DNA of 6,840 bases from positions 1 through 6,840 of the forward strand of contig DMTJ01000138.1 of NCBI GenBank assembly GCA_003477185.1, given 5' to 3'. Position 1 is the first letter of the stretch; every line of letters begins with the position of its first letter. Below the pieces are notes generated by a model, which ran no database searches, had not been told where the DNA came from, and worked only from the letters and a program-made list of their open reading frames with translations. This document shows, in pieces, positions 5,864 through 6,840 of the stretch. Source of the stretch: Lentisphaeria bacterium (GTDB lineage Bacteria > Verrucomicrobiota > Lentisphaeria > JABSQK01 > UBA12247). The translations under genes and the position numbers were made by a program.

Positions 5864-6840
5864 TGAAGCGTTTTCTCGAAGCCAGGCCGGCGCAGGATGG
5901 TCTCTGGCGAAGTCTGCGACGCATCCACGACCGGAAAGTCTGCGTTGTAGTGCAGGCCAATGCTGGCGTGGCGCTGTAGCGCACAGTCAATGATCATCTC
6001 TGCCACGGAGGCCATGTTGCGCAGTTCGACCAAATCGGCGGCGATGACAAAATCCCAGTAGAAGTGCTCGATCTCTTTGCGGATATTTCGAATCCGGGCT
6101 TTGGCGCGTTGCAGGCGCTTGGTGGTGCGAAAGATCCCGACGTAGTCCCACATGAAGCGCCGAATCTCGTCCCAGTTATGGTAGATAACGATCAGTTCGT
6201 CGGGGTCGATCGCGTTGCCGCGGGTCCAATCCGGAATCTTCCGCGCACCTCCCGCGTTCAGGTGTGAGGCGTCGACGTCATGAAAGTGACTGACAGCATG
6301 CTCGACCGCGTTATGGGCAATGGCCATGGCCTCCAGCAAGCTGTTGCTCGCGAGCCGGTTCGCTCCGTGCAGGCCGGTGTGGGCCACTTCTCCAGCCGCA
6401 TAGAGTTGGCCTACACAAGTGGTGCCGTCGATGTCTGTGCGCACGCCGCCGCAGCAGTAGTGGGCCGCGGGAACCACCGGTACAGGTTGTTTGGCCATAT
6501 CGATGTCAAACTGTAGGCAGGTTTCGTAGATGGTCGGAAAACGACGCCTGAGATACCCTTCGTCATGATGGCTGATGTCCAGGTAGACGCAGGGGCGGCC
6601 GCTGCGCTTGAGTTCGCGGTCGATCGCCCTTGCCACGATGTCGCGGGGCGCCAAGCTGCCCAGTTCGTGCTGGTCTTCCAGGAATGGCTCGAGTTTCCCG
6701 CCACGCTGGGCCTTGAGGATTGCCCCCTCGCCGCGCAGCGCTTCGCTGATCAGAAAAGATCCGGCATGCGGGTGAAATAGGCAAGTGGGATGGAACTGGT
6801 AGAACTCCATGTTGGCCACTTCCGCATAGGCACGATAGGC
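5860..6840 (-). CDS. nadB: L-aspartate oxidase NadB, C-terminal part (5' end outside window)
   Basis: FAD-dependent enzyme that oxidises L-aspartate to iminoaspartate, the first step of de novo NAD synthesis; NadA then makes quinolinate. The 326 residues visible enter at the right edge with AYRAYAEVANMEFYQFHPT and include the family blocks FLISEALRGEGA, LAPRDIVARAIDRELKRSG, VYLDISH, VPVVPAAHYCCGGVRTD and LYAAGEVAHTGLHGANRLAS followed by NSLLEAMA. The last covers the C-terminal part of the FAD-binding fold, and PAAHY and PRDIVARAI hold the substrate-handling His and Arg. The helical C-terminal domain ends ...ILRRPGFEKTLH. Roughly 200 N-terminal residues, including the dinucleotide-binding GxGxxG, lie outside, so the frame continues through the edge; the GTG at 6817-6819 is internal. 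The frame is intact. Succinate dehydrogenase and fumarate reductase flavoproteins are relatives, but the GLHGANRLASNSLLEA block fits NadB best. It converges on the Wzy_C-TPR gene with overlapping stops. Partner genes nadA and nadC are not visible. Confidence 0.97.
   Translation of the reverse strand, partial: AYRAYAEVANMEFYQFHPTCLFHPHAGSFLISEALRGEGAILKAQRGGKLEPFLEDQHELGSLAPRDIVARAIDRELKRSGRPCVYLDISHHDEGYLRRRFPTIYETCLQFDIDMAKQPVPVVPAAHYCCGGVRTDIDGTTCVGQLYAAGEVAHTGLHGANRLASNSLLEAMAIAHNAVEHAVSHFHDVDASHLNAGGARKIPDWTRGNAIDPDELIVIYHNWDEIRRFMWDYVGIFRTTKRLQRAKARIRNIRKEIEHFYWDFVIAADLVELRNMASVAEMIIDCALQRHASIGLHYNADFPVVDASQTSPETILRRPGFEKTLH

Noticed and set aside
6017..6031. TTGCGCAGTTCGACC in nadB as a sixth copy of the repeated palindrome
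   Set aside because: The right arm reads CGAC rather than CGCA and the palindrome is broken; 11 of 15 matches is close to what chance could give.

Overview
The window carries six genes on both strands and nearly every base is coding. It is moderately GC-rich with Gram-negative-type content: a CUT1-class sugar ABC ATPase, a tRNA thiolase, an O-antigen-ligase/polymerase-like membrane protein and L-aspartate oxidase. The MnmA has the FYLKIW...CPW...DL signature near its N-terminus that I know from plant, chlamydial and verrucomicrobial MnmA proteins. Together with the large membrane-TPR protein this suggests a Verrucomicrobiota-like (PVC) bacterium. That is inference from family resemblance only, at moderate confidence.

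Layout. Positions 1-775 (minus strand) hold a small predicted secreted protein, then a MalK/UgpC-type ABC ATPase cut by the left edge. Their stop and start are 4 bases apart, so they look like an operon read leftwards. Positions 776-971 form a divergent intergenic region with an AT-rich palindrome and a small hairpin, but no convincing two-box promoter. Positions 972-5863 (plus strand) hold a tight run of three genes: a zinc-ribbon/FHA/GAF protein, mnmA, and a Wzy_C-type membrane protein fused to a TPR-containing C-terminal region. Gaps are about 30 and 2 bases. Positions 5860-6840 (minus strand) hold the C-terminal part of nadB, converging on the plus-strand genes so tightly that the two stop codons overlap.

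Functions. MnmA makes 2-thiouridine at the tRNA wobble position. NadB starts de novo NAD synthesis. The ABC ATPase powers sugar or sugar-phosphate import. The Wzy_C protein probably joins or polymerises surface glycans. The FHA/GAF protein looks like a signalling or scaffold protein with no output domain. No obvious shared pathway links these genes.

The most unusual signal is at nucleotide level. A palindromic motif TTGCG-N5-CGCA occurs five times between 3260 and 5396 and, by my reading, nowhere else in the window. Two copies are perfect 17-base palindromes sharing the same 15-base core on opposite strands. The copies fall in all three codon phases and span two unrelated genes, so protein coding does not readily explain them. 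Other points of note are FHA phosphothreonine-binding positions that look substituted, and an A9 run eight codons into the FHA gene.
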